Origin: Symbiodinium natans | Taxonomy: Eukaryota; Sar; Dinophyceae; Suessiales; Symbiodiniaceae | Direction of reading: 5' to 3' | Assembly (NCBI GenBank): GCA_905221605.1 | Contig: CAJNDS010002227.1 | Location: 167,501-225,000 of the forward strand | Length of the DNA: 57,500 nucleotides | In this document: piece after piece, positions 19,741 through 31,000 of the stretch | How positions within the stretch are numbered: position 1 is the stretch's first letter | Layout of the letters: each line of letters opens with the position of its first letter | The notes under the pieces: generated by a model | The model's database searches: none | The model's input: only the letters and a program-made list of their open reading frames with translations | What the model was told of the DNA's origin: nothing | Position numbers and translations under genes: made by a program

Positions 19741-19819
19741 TTTTTTGGGGGGGGGGGGGGGGGAGGAGGGGGGGGGGGGAGGAGGGGGAGGGGGGGGGGA
19801 GGAGGGGGGGGGGGGGGGG
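19741..19819 (+). repeat. Poly-G tract with GGA interruptions
   Basis: About 75 bases, nearly all G, following a T run. It produces long spurious Gly- or Pro-rich open frames on both strands. Confidence 0.9.
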
Positions 19820-20411
19820 CGCTGTTGAAGAAAGCTTTAGTGCCACCCGCGAAGTCGCAACCTCGTGAAGCATTTCGAGCTTCTAGCCCTGCGTATAGCC
19901 ATGATCGCCACCAATGGACATTCAAGTAACCATCTACTATTTCCTTAAGAACACACAAAAAACACAAATATTCTTCCTGATAGGGGTAACATAAGGATTC
20001 TTGTCTTGTGCTTTTTGGGGGGTTCTTAATTTCGGATGGCTCATGGCCCCCATGCCCCTCGGAACACGCCAGCCTCCGTCCACGAATTCCCGGAGCAGTG
20101 CCAGTCCTAAACCTGAAACTCTAAAAACCCCACACATAAAACCTATTCATCCTGAACTATATAAAGCCTATAAATCCTGCAAAAACCCGGTAAACCCGAT
20201 AAACCCTGTAAGCCCTATAAACCTTAAGCCCGTAGCAGCGTGTTAGTCGGGTGGAAGGCATTAGGGTGCCCCTGACACCGGGTTTAGGTTCACGCGGGGT
20301 GGAGGTGTTTAGGGTTTAGGGTTTAGGGTTTAGGGTTTAGGGCTTAGGGTTTAGGGCTTAGGGTTTAGGGTTTAGGGTTTAGGGTTTAGGATTGGGGTTT
20401 AGGGTCGTTGC

Positions 20412-20470
20412 GGGCTGGAAGGATTCTTGGTGGTGCTGAGGTCTCGGGGGCTGTCCAGGATGTAAACGTC
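20412..20470 (-). CDS. Unassigned exon-like island (GKDVYILDSPRDLSTTKN)
   Basis: Open minus-strand frame with normal amino-acid composition between TTTAGGG repeats on the left and degenerate repeat on the right. It could not be joined to the neighbouring genes. Confidence 0.35.
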
Positions 20471-21054
20471 TTTGCCAGCAACGCCCCGGAGTATGGGCGG
20501 GCTTAAAGGTACGGGGTGTTGGACTCTACACCCTAAACCCTACAGCCTAAACCCTAAACCCATAAACCCTAAACATCCCACTAAACCTGATGCGAAGGGA
20601 CAGGCTGTACAGTCGGGCGTGAGTCCCCTCTGCCACCTTCCATTAAACGATTTGGAACTGCCCGTTTCCATCTCGGCCCTACCTGTGTAGGGGTTTAAGG
20701 CTTAGGGTTTTGGGCTAGGGTTTCGGGTTGAAGGTTTAAGGTTTGGGGTTTAGGGTTTTGGGTTTCGGGTTTAGGGTTCTTAGGGTTTATGAGGGTTCAT
20801 GAGGGTTTAGGGTTTAGGATTGAGGGTTTAAGGCTAAGGTTCTCGGTAACAGTAATTAGCTTAGCTTGGGGTTCACCCCAAATACGGGATCGCATTTTTT
20901 GGGCCACAGGCCTCGGACTAAACTCCTCACATACCCTGCTGGCGTAGGCTTCAATGAAGGATCTTCGAGGCTTGAATAGGAATAGAGTGCCCATTTGGGG
21001 GTTTACGTGAATAGGGGACCCCACCAATAGATCCCCACATAGTAGGATCCCCTT

Positions 21055-21145
21055 ACTAGACCCAGAGTAACGCAGGAATAACATGGGTACCCTGTTTGGT
21101 TTGAAGGGAATATAAGGGAATCCCAACCCTAAAGGACCCGGACCG
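21055..21145. mobile_element. Family B element, copy 3
   Basis: Contains ACTAGACCCAGAGTAACGC, AGGAATAAC and ATATAAGGGAATCCCAACC. Confidence 0.5.
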
Positions 21146-21361
21146 GAGACACGTACCCTACTCTCTCAGGCCACAAACTGGTCTCCTTCCCCCCACCGAT
21201 CCCCCGAACAAAACTAGGGTTGAGGGTTCAGGGCTTAGGGCTTACACCTCCCTGGGCCCCGGAGCTCACGTGCACCCTACCCAAGCTTCACTTGGCAACG
21301 AGCACACCAGCACGGACAGCAAGGCGTCGCTTGAACTTTACTGCGTAGCGAACTGCGCAAC

Positions 21362-21568
21362 GTGGGAGACTTCCGATTCACAGTGATGTACCACAGAAAA
21401 CGGTCACGACACACTGGTCATGACGAAACCGGAAGCACACTCACGTTAGGGCCGCGAGAAGTTTTTTGTTCCATCCAAATAACCAAACTAGACGAGAAAG
21501 ATATGTTGGATCCGGAGCTTCCTGAGCCGGCCTTCGCAGCTGAGGAGACAGTTGGCCAACAAGTCTAA
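21362..21568 (+). CDS. Unassigned plus-strand open frame, 68 codons
   Basis: Opens with MGDFRFTVMYHRKRSRHTGH and ends EETVGQQV before TAA. The composition is protein-like and free of repeat-derived residues. No family recognised; it may be a terminal exon. Confidence 0.35.
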   Translation: MGDFRFTVMYHRKRSRHTGHDETGSTLTLGPREVFCSIQITKLDEKDMLDPELPEPAFAAEETVGQQV

Positions 21569-21589
21569 AAGCCTCGGCATCACGGGAGG

Positions 21590-21715
21590 ACGGGCAAGGA
21601 GGCTTGGCTGTCCCAAGCGGGAGGTCGAGGAGGGTGCTTGACTAACCCAAGTGGAGGCCATGGAGGATGCTTGACTGACCCAAGCGGAGGCCCCGGAGGC
21701 TTGCTGCTCGTCAAG
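21590..21715 (+). repeat. Imperfect 37-40 bp tandem repeat
   Basis: Three to four units of the form GGAGG.TGCTTGACTGACCC followed by AAGCGGAGGCC. Confidence 0.65.
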
Positions 21716-21864
21716 GCAAACAAGGCTTCAGGGGTCCTCCAGTAACCCTAAATGCTAAACCCGAAACCCTAAACCCGAAACCTTAAACCCCCAAGCTCGC
21801 TGGCGCTGCTGGCTCAGCGTGTCGGGTTTCGTGGTCGGACTGCTCTCCGGAGTCCTTTTCCCGA

Positions 21865-21970
21865 CTAGACCCGGGAGTAACCTGTGCATAAAAAGGGTGC
21901 CCTTGTTGGTTTAAAGGGGCTTAAAGGAACCGAAACCCTAAAAAAGGGAATATGTGTCTACCCTGGGCCC
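21865..21970. mobile_element. Family B element, copy 4
   Basis: Starts CTAGACCCGGGAGTAACC, contains ATAAAAAGGGTGCCCTTGTT. Confidence 0.55.
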
Positions 21971-22063
21971 TAAACCCTTAAACCCCAAACCCTAAACCCC
22001 AAACCCTAAACCCTAAACCCTAAACCGTAAACCTAAACCCTAAACCCCAAACCCTAAACCCTA

Positions 22064-22180
22064 AAGTCTTTGGACCTGCAGCCCGACCGTGCGGACTGGA
22101 AACTCCGAGGTGCACCGCTTGGACCGCCAACGTGCACGTCTCGTGGTGCCACTGCGCGCAAGCAAGGGTCTACAAGGCCC
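22064..22180 (+). other. Duplicated 115-bp island, copy 1
   Basis: Nearly identical to 23190-23304. On the + strand both read EVHRLDRQRARLVVPLRASK or its single K-to-R variant; the other visible change in that frame is synonymous (CCA/CCG). It may be a duplicated exon; its strand and gene are not certain. Confidence 0.5.
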
Positions 22181-22252
22181 TAAACCCTAAACCCTAAACC
22201 CTAAACCCTAAACCCTAAACCCTTAACCCTCTCTTACTATGTATATTTAAAC

Positions 22253-22735
22253 CCTAATGGGCTTCGTCGGCATGTGGTTTTTTTGTGGGCCCTAAACCCT
22301 GACCCCCTTCGTCGGCACGTGTTTTTTCCTGGGCCCGGACCCAGAATCTAAAAAATTAGAGGGGCATTTCCGCTATATGAATTCAATTTAAAACGAATTG
22401 GGAATCGAGCCATTTTTCCCGAATCCTGGGGTCCCCCCACAGGGGCTCCTGTTTAAGGTCCTGGGGGCAGGGGCCCTAAACCCTGACACCCTTCGTCGGC
22501 AAATGGTTTTTTTTCCCGGCGGGGGGGGGGGGGGCCCGCAAACCCTGACGCCCAAATGGTTTTTCTCCTCCCGGCGGGCTCTAAACCCTGGCGCCCTTCG
22601 TCGGCAAACGGTTTTTCCACCCGGGGGGGGGGGCCTAAACCCTGACCCCCTTCGTCGGCAAATGGTTTTTTCCACCCGGGGGGCCCTAAACCCTGACACC
22701 CTTCGTCGGCAAACGGTTTTTTCCTTTTTTGCCTC
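22253..22735 (+). repeat. Degenerate tandem repeat, about 60 bp unit
   Basis: Six or seven units, each with CCCTAAACCCTGACACCC, CTTCGTCGGCAAATGG and a T run followed by a G run. Open frames on both strands (Arg- or Pro-rich) are products of the repeat. Confidence 0.8.
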
Positions 22736-23189
22736 CCAATGGCATTTGGGGCATAGGGTTTAGGGCTCTTAGGGTTTGGGGCATAGGGTTTAGGGCTGTA
22801 GGATTTGGGGCATGGGATTTGGGACATAGGGTTTAGGACCTTATGGGGTTTGGGGCATAGGGTTTAGGATTTGGGGCATAGGGTTTGGGGTCTATTGTAG
22901 GCCTTAGATTTTGGGTGTTGGACCGATTGGGCTTTGAGCCTTAAGCCTACCGGGAAAGTATTGAGTGAACTTTATATTTTCTCAATGTTATGGGTTTCTT
23001 GGGTGGGTGGTTTTTTTTCCAACGCTTGACAAGCTGCTTGACTAGTGAATGCTTGGACTTGAGATGCTGAACCCTAAACCCTAAACCTTAACCCTAAACC
23101 TTAACCCTAAACCTTAGCCCTAAACCCTGCACCCTAAACCTAATTAAACCCTAACCCCTAAACCCCAAACCCTAAACCGCAAACCCTGA

Positions 23190-23304
23190 AGTCTTTGTAC
23201 CTGCAGCCCGACCGTGCGGACTGGAAACTCCGAGGTGCACCGCTTGGACCGCCAACGTGCACGTCTCGTGGTGCCGCTGCGCGCAAGCAGGGGTCTACAA
23301 GGCC
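23190..23304 (+). other. Duplicated 115-bp island, copy 2
   Basis: Second copy of 22064-22180 with about three substitutions. Both copies are followed by the same CCCTAAA array junction. Confidence 0.5.
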
Positions 23305-24000
23305 CTAAACCCTAAACCCTAAACCCTAAACCCTAAACCCTAAACCCTAATTACACCCTGAACCCTAAACCCTAAACCCTAAACCCTAAACCCTAAACCC
23401 TAAACCCTCTACCCTAAACCCTGAACCCTACACTCTAAACCCTACACCCTAAACCCTAGACCCGCACCCTAAACCCTAAACCCCAACCCTAAACCCTAAA
23501 CCCCTAATCCTGGAATCCTGAGCCCTACAAGCCCTAAGACAGAGGCTCAGGGAATGGATTCGGGCTGCTCCATGGTAAAGGAATGATGCATTCCTGACTT
23601 AGACGTCTTCCACGGACGAGCCCGAAGCGATTCGCCCAAAGGGAACTTTATAGTTTAGGGGTGGTCCAGGTTTAAGACTCTGAGGTTAACGCGTAGGGTT
23701 TAAGGGGTTTAGGTTAACAGGTAGGGTTTAGGGTTGTTTAGGGTTGTAGCCCTTGGGGTTTAGTAAACTTGTGTAGGATTTTGGGCTTGGAGATCTTCAG
23801 GGGCTTGACGACTTAGGCAGGTTTACGCGATCGGGCTTAGGGTTTCGGGTGGTGTCTTGGGGCTCTCCGACAGAAGGCTGTGCATTCCAACTCTGTGGAG
23901 GAGCCATGGATCACAGTGAGGCTTGCGGAACTCATCCGCGTAGCCTCTAAACCTTCAGCCTAAACCCTGAACCCTCAACCCTAAATATAGACCCAAAACC

Positions 24001-24075
24001 CAAAACCCAAAACCCAAAACCCAAAACCCAAAACCCAAAACCCTAAACCCTAAACCCTAAACCCTAAACCCTAAA
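24001..24075 (+). repeat. CCCAAAA block passing into CCCTAAA
   Basis: Seven consecutive CCCAAAA units, then CCCTAAA, another locally spread variant. Confidence 0.85.
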
Positions 24076-24762
24076 CCAAACATCTTGGTTGAAACGGGTT
24101 GAGGGTTGGGAGCTTGGGCCCCTACTCGAACCCTCAGCCTTAAGCGCTGCGCCTCACTCATAGGACCAGACACCTGCACTGAGGTTTAGGGTTCAGGGTT
24201 CAGGGTTCAGGGTTTAGGGTTTAGGGTTTAGGGTTTAGGGTTTAGGGTTTCGCGTGCAGAGTTCAGGGCTTAGGATTAGGGGCGGGCATGGGACTCTATT
24301 CAATGCGTCTCTCCAACACTTAAGCCACACAATCCCCCACAAATCCCCCAACATCCGTAAACCACTCAGAAGACTTACGCCGTAAACTAATCCGTTGCCA
24401 ATTCAAAGATGCTACAGCATAGCCTTCTATTCAGTCCGAAGTGTTTTTGGTTCTGGCCGCGTGTTGGATTTCTGATGGTGTCCCCGTTGCTTCGGAGACT
24501 GAAATCGAACAGAATGTGCTGTTAGGAACGATCGCAAACCTCGACACCCTAACCTCACCATTCGAAAGCCCTAAACCCTAAACCCTAAACCCTAAACCCT
24601 AAACCCTAAACCAAGTGTGCAGCCAAGACTCGTTTCTCAAAGACGAAATCGCCTTTCAGAGTCGCGCGCGATTGAGTTGGGGGGGGGAGAGTTCGTAGGG
24701 GATCCGAAGTATGGGCTTAGGGTTTAGGGTTTAGGGTTTAGGGTTTAGGGTTTAGGGTTTAG

Positions 24763-24767
24763 GGTTT
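24763..24767. other. Target-site duplication, left copy (GGTTT)
   Basis: The five bases before the left LTR repeat exactly at 34000-34004 after the right LTR. A 5-bp duplication is normal for Ty1/copia integration. GGTTT is part of the telomeric repeat. Confidence 0.85.
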
Positions 24768-25057
24768 TGTTGTGGCACAGGTCCCAACTCATCACTGAAA
24801 TGCCGGGCCATGGCTCACATACGTGCGGAGTGCACCTGTTTTTCTCGCTTGCAACAGCAGAACCTGTATACATACGACAACTTCGACCATGCCTGTACTC
24901 ATGGTAAGGTTGAAAGTTTGCTTTGACATGCCAGCTGTACTATGGCGTGTCGATATGTACTTGTTGCCCAAGGGTTTTACTTCGTAGCCCCCCTTAAGCA
25001 AGTTCGGCCGCGCGATGTCCACCTTCACAACTTCGACCTCGGATGGGGCTTTCCTCA
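24768..25057 (-). repeat. 3' LTR (in element sense)
   Basis: A 290-bp repeat beginning TG and ending CA, matching 33710-33999 throughout. It contains an open frame over nearly its whole length on the minus strand, extending about 88 codons. Confidence 0.92.
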
Positions 25058-25067
25058 CTCCTCCTCC
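25058..25067 (-). other. Polypurine tract
   Basis: GGAGGAGGAG in element sense, immediately before the TG of the 3' LTR, the expected site for plus-strand priming. Confidence 0.8.
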
Positions 25068-25092
25068 GGCCTGACGTTAGGCATGGGCGGTC

Positions 25093-28000
25093 TTACCGCT
25101 CTTTCCATGCCCCAATCCAGGTCGAAAGGCTTCGTTTTTCACAGAGGTCACTGTAGCGAAGGTAACATCGTCCTTGGAGGTGCTTCGTCCTCCATAGCCA
25201 GAGTGCATACTTGCTCTGCCTAACTGTCGGGGGAACACGTCCTTGCTGGCCAACTGTCATCAATCTCGTAGCAAGCCTTCCAGCCAACTCCTCCTTGACT
25301 CCAGTTGTCATCAATCCTTCCGAACGTAGCCCGATCTTTTGTTCCTCAACAGTTAGCAGCATTAGCATGTCCTTATACACTCTGAAAACCTCCTCTGCAT
25401 CGGTAATCTCGTCTGCCCATGCGCTTGTCGTTGATGTAGTGCTTTCTGCTCCCGGAGATGGTGGAATTCTCCTCACTGACGGGTCCGTTGATGACCGTGC
25501 CTCCTGTCGTCTAGGTGTCTCCACACCCCCGGTAGCTTGTTGAGATACTCGCTGATCATCTGGAGTCGCGACGGAATTGCGATGTTGGTCCCCAGCAACT
25601 CTGTCAAGCTCCTGCTGTATGGCCAAGGTCGTTGCATCCCGGAGTTTCTTAAGCCTCCTTAACTTCCTCGAACCGGCGCCTGGAGCCCATTCGTCACAGA
25701 CTTCTCGAGCACCCCATTTCAATAGCTCCCAAACCGCTACACAGCCCACTACAGCCAGAAGACCCATGATCCATCCAACCATATCCCAGTGTAGCTCCAG
25801 GTCTTGCTTTGTCGATTGTCCCACAGACTTTGATTCTGCAGTCATGATCATCAGACAGCATATGATTGCCACCAAGACTCTTGCGGAACCACCAACTCCA
25901 GACGTAGTAGGCGATGATTCATTGCCTTGCCATCCAGTGACTCCCCACAGAGTTAGCAAATCCTTGATCCGCTGCCCTGACAGTGCCTTTGTTAATAAAT
26001 CTGCCAACTGCCATCGTCCTGGACAATGTCGTGCCTGAAAGAAGCCCGACTCCAATCGTTCTTGCAGCCATGCAGATTTGATACGAAGGTGTCTTGTCCT
26101 CCAGGAACCCGTCCCAGAGGTAATGGACAGGGCAGCTGTACTGTCAGATGCCAGTGCTCGAGATGTGATCACTTCGCCCACATCCCCCAACATTGCTTCT
26201 GCCCCCAACAACGCCACTGCACCATCAGTGAGAGCCAGGAGTTCGCACTCTGCAGTAGAAAGGCAAACGGTTGGCTGCCTTCCGCTCTTCCAGGTCAGTG
26301 CCGATCCATGAAACATGACCAACCAACCAGTCTGCGAGCGGGCTCCTTCCGGAGCAAAGGCAGAATCGGCAAACAAGGTGAGGCCTGAGGCATCGCAGTT
26401 GACCTGCAAGCGATAGCTCTTCGTCTTTTGCAAGTAGGTCATGACCTTTCGACCGATGGTGCTGACCCGGGCCGGTGCCTTCGTTGTAAGTGCCGACATA
26501 ACCGAACTCACAAAGGCAAGGTCAGGACGAGTTCTTTGGGCCAACCATAACACCTCTCCTGCCACCTTCTGTGCTTCTAATACGCTTTCAGGGTTTGGTG
26601 CTTCATCTGTAGGCTGGACTGAAAACAAGGCCAGGTCCTTCGAGAGGGGAATTTGGCTGAGCTCCGTGACACCCACCTGCTTTGCCCGAAGCAACTCGTT
26701 GATGTACCCTTCCTGCGACAGCGACACCACCCTTGAACCATCGTCAGCCATGGTTAGCTCCATCCCTAGGAAACGTACTTGCTGCATTGGTTCCAGGAAT
26801 TGCAAAGGCGAAGTTTCCCACACTGATTGTATCAGCTTGGCAAGGCGCTCCACCAGGTCTCGCTTCCCACACAGCAAGAAATCGTCCACATAGACAACGA
26901 CAATGGCTACTGTCGCTCCGGAGGAATCCTTCACTGTCCACCAAGCCGTGACCGCCTTCCCTCGCCTCATCTGCAACACGCTGTCGTGGATCCGGACCTC
27001 CAATTTTTCCAGAGTCTCATCTCGGAAGGAACCCCAGAGTCGAGGAGACTCTTTCAATCCATACAGCGCCCTAACCAATCCCCAAAGTTCCAACGGAGCA
27101 GTCAGCTGTAATTTCTCCAACAACTTCGGTGGCTGGACGACCACGATAGGATCCCTTGATGACCTCCCCATTGGCGTCTTCAAGAAAGCAGCTACTATAT
27201 CCAAGACGGCAATGTCCCACATGTTTCTCTGGGACAGTATCAAAGCAGCTCTCACCGCCTCTGCGGGGGCGGACTCGGTGTAAAGATCAGAGTCGGAGTG
27301 GGTGGCCATATTTCCACACACCACAAGTCGCGCCTTCCTCTTGAACCATGTCGCTGGGTCATTGATGTCCGCCTTGTCATTGGGCTTGACCGTGAACACG
27401 AACTTGGTAGGGAGCTTCTGCACACCCCTTCTTTGCAGCCATGCCGTCCTGGTAGGTGTGTTCGGCAACAGCTTCTCCACCGCCACCATGATTCCATCCA
27501 CCTCCTTTTTTATCGAGGGGAGCCATTTCTCGAGGTTGTTCAGGACTTCGGCTGGGTTCACATTGTACACGACATCCAAGGGACCCTGCAACTCCTTAAG
27601 GACCTTCTCTATGTCCTTGGTGTATGTCACCTCGGTTTTGTACACGCGGGGGCCAGGTTCTCGATCATAGTCATCTCTCGAGCCCGCCACCTTCACCGGA
27701 GAGCCCTTCACATCCAAATATAGCTTCCACTCCTCCTCATCTTGAAGTTCTTCTTCATCTCGCTTATTACATTCGACCTCCTCCTCAACCCGCAGCTCCT
27801 TCATTGCCAGCCTTGGTAGAAAAGTCTCCGGTAGTTGGGACACCGGGACCAAAAACTCATGGTCTTCCAATATTTGGATCATGTCATAGTTCAACTTTCC
27901 CAAACATTGCGGGGTGTATCCCACTAAGACCAAGCGCTCCCCTGTCCAAGGTTGAACTGCGTGTCGCTTTCGTGGTGAGAACTCAATGCACTCGCCCTCC

Positions 28001-31000
28001 TTCAAGGACAACTGCTGCCCATACAACTTCTCACCGTTCTTCTCCACCATCTCTGTTATCTCACCCTGAACCACATCCCCTTTCTCCAACTCCACCCACA
28101 GCTCACCTCCTGTCCTTGGCTCATGGATTGCGAGGACGTAGTTCAAGGCTTCAGCATCGTTGTTACTGTCACGGTGCATCTCCAACTGTGTGTTATTCGA
28201 GATCCACACTGCAGTGAAGGTAGCCGTCGGTGCTCGCTCTCGAACCAGCTTCGCTAACACCCTCGTAGTATTCGGGCTGGTAGTCAAGGCCTGCATCAAA
28301 CCCACCACCCCACCATGTCGGAAAGCGCCGAACTTCCTCTCCACCACCGCCTGGCTTTTTGCCAACGATGCTACAAAGTTCATCGCCTTCTGATCAGACC
28401 AATTCATCAACAACTGGTTCGCTTCCTTCTCAATGGCCTCCCTAGCGTCGACCTCAAACTTCCTCATGACGATCCGGTCTGGGCTTTGCTTTCCCACAAC
28501 CTTGTGCCTTGGCTTCATAGCAGGATCGACTCGAAGTTCCAGTTCAGGTTCACCAGGATCGACCAAGTCAGAACGAACATGTAGAGTGTGAAGGAAGGCT
28601 TCCGTTTCACCCTCCTGTGCCGGGACGTAGACCACATGTCCACGGTTGAGCAAACCACTAAGTCCCATATACTTGCCCTTTATCCATTTCGACTCAAAGG
28701 CGTCTGCCCGCAACCGTGGACCAGTGGCCTTGAACGGCTTTTTCTTGATGTAGACGGTAGCTCCAAACGGAGCTGCCAGCAGTGATCGCCACCCTAACAT
28801 CATTGACCTCTGTTCGGCAGCTGCCACCTCCGCAGCAAGAGGCCACAGTTTTGTAGGCAGGCGTGCACTCATGAGAAGAGTCCTGATTCGATCCTTAACC
28901 CAGCGTACAGTGCCTTCAGCTCGCCCATTGGTTTGAGGGATTCCGGGTTCTCCCCATGTGCCACGAATTCCTTGGGCCCTGAGCCACTCTCTGAGGCTAT
29001 GGTTGAAGAACTCCCCCTTATCGGCATGGAACCGGTAGACTGGCAATCCATGGGATCCCAAGTAGAGCGCAACATCCTGCAAGGCAGACTTCACTGTAGC
29101 GCCCTTGTTGTTGGGAAGTCCAACGGCGAAGATAAGGTAGGAGAGTTCAGGCGGTTCACAATCGCCCCATTCCATCACTGGGTGCGTCGACTGCTTCTGC
29201 TCAGGCTCGTCCTCCTTCGCTTGGTCAGGATCTTGAACTCGTATTTGCTTAGCCGGATCTAGGTCAGAAAGGTCCTCCTCCATGTCTGTCGGCTCGTAGT
29301 CGCCATCGGAGAGATCGTGGTCCAGAGTTGCATTATTTTGACCAGGTTCGACCCCTTCGTCACCATGTGGTAGATGATCGCGATGTTCTTCTGGTGGCTC
29401 CTGAAACATATTCTGGATTTCACTGTCTTCCGGGCCAAACTTCACCTCCATCTGGCTCGGCATGCCTTGGTCTTCAGGAGGCTCATTTCCACTATAGGCC
29501 TTCAGGTACTCCTTCGGGAAGACATACTTCGCCACCAGGAGGTACTTGATTCCCTTTCCAATCGTCCCTTTGCTCGTGGAGTCTAGTCCAGGCCGAATCG
29601 GTCCTCCAAGGTCCGATGTCAGGACGAAGCTGTCCGGATGATGAACTCTTGCATGTCTCCGTCCTGTCCCCTTCGACATGACACAGGTCACACAGTCCTT
29701 CCTATAGGGAAGGTGGTTTGCATCCACATGGCGTTTCCATTGTTGTGATGACATTGCATAGGCCCTAGGTGACTGTGCCCACAGATGAAGACCAACCACA
29801 AGTGCATTCACTAGGCCCGGTGACCAAACTGAGTAGTCAGAAGACTGCGGCCCCTTGATTCGCTCTTCCCCTTCAAGACCCACTCCGTGGATGCCCTTGA
29901 GGTACAAGACGTTCGTTCCCAAGGTTGTAACGCTAGTCCTCTCGGCCCCCATTGCCCTTTGGTCGAAGGTCACCTCGATCTGTCCAGTCTCCTCCTGAAA
30001 TATCCGCCAAAGGCTCGAATCCCAGAACCCGCCATGGTTATTCTCCGACTCAACCTCTGAAGACAAAGTTGCTGGGTGCTCAAGAACAAAGCCCACCTGC
30101 TTACTTCTCCCTCCGTAGTCTGCCCTGGCACATCGCCCAGCCACTGAGCATGAATACAGCCATAACATCCTGCAGATCAAGGTTTGAGCTCGAAGATTGG
30201 TAGTTGTCCCGTCCTTCGCCCATGTGCTTACAGCTCTACCAGGTGGCCCTCCCATCACTAAGTCAATCCGGCCATGAAGCGCTCCCCACATCAACATCCT
30301 CCATGTACTCGGGGATAGAATGTCCTGGGCCTTGCTGTTCCGAATGTCCAGCTGCAGAACGATTGCGTCGCCGCGGTCCAATTTGCTGATCTCATAGTGG
30401 CCGGGGTCCCCGGAGAAGAGGTGAATGATCCAGCGTTTTGCCCCCAGGAGTCTTCTTCTCTGTGGTCTGGACAAGAAACTGACATTCTTGACCGCCTCCC
30501 ATCCACCCTTCGGCAACTCATCCGGCACTAGGCCTCCAAGGCATTCCCCGGGGACATCCCTGAAGAAGGGGGCATCTCGCAATGCCCTGAGACCCATCTC
30601 CTTCGCTTCATGACCTCCTTCGGCTGCATAGCTCATCAAGCGATCAAACCACGACTTCTGCAGCGCCATTGCCGCCACAGAGATTCGATCCTCGGTAGTC
30701 AGAGCAGCATTTTCCAACTGCTCCAACTTTCGCTCCTCCAGCCTCGCTATCATCGCCAACGCTTCTGCCTCGCATATCTGTGGACATCCCGTACTCGTAT
30801 TCAGCGGAATCCGATGTCCATTCTTGTCCTCAAGGATGCACTTGGTCGGTGTCCACACTAGGGTATACCCCAGTGTTTTCACCAGTTCGCCCAGTGGGAC
30901 TATTGTCTGCGATGGTTTCTGCCCGGTATGCGACAACGGGGGCATCAGAAGAGAGCCACCCTCACCGATCTTCATTTGCAGCTGACTATCTCCCGCCAAT

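Noticed and set aside
19415-19967. Open frames of 137-158 codons on both strands
   Set aside because: Most of their length is poly-Gly or poly-Pro encoded by G or C homopolymer and TATA repeats.
22253-22735. CRISPR-like array
   Set aside because: The repeats are degenerate and contiguous without unique spacers, and the genome is eukaryotic.
22388-22827. Arg- and Pro-rich frames on both strands
   Set aside because: They are generated by a 60-bp tandem repeat, and the periodic peptide merely mirrors the DNA unit.
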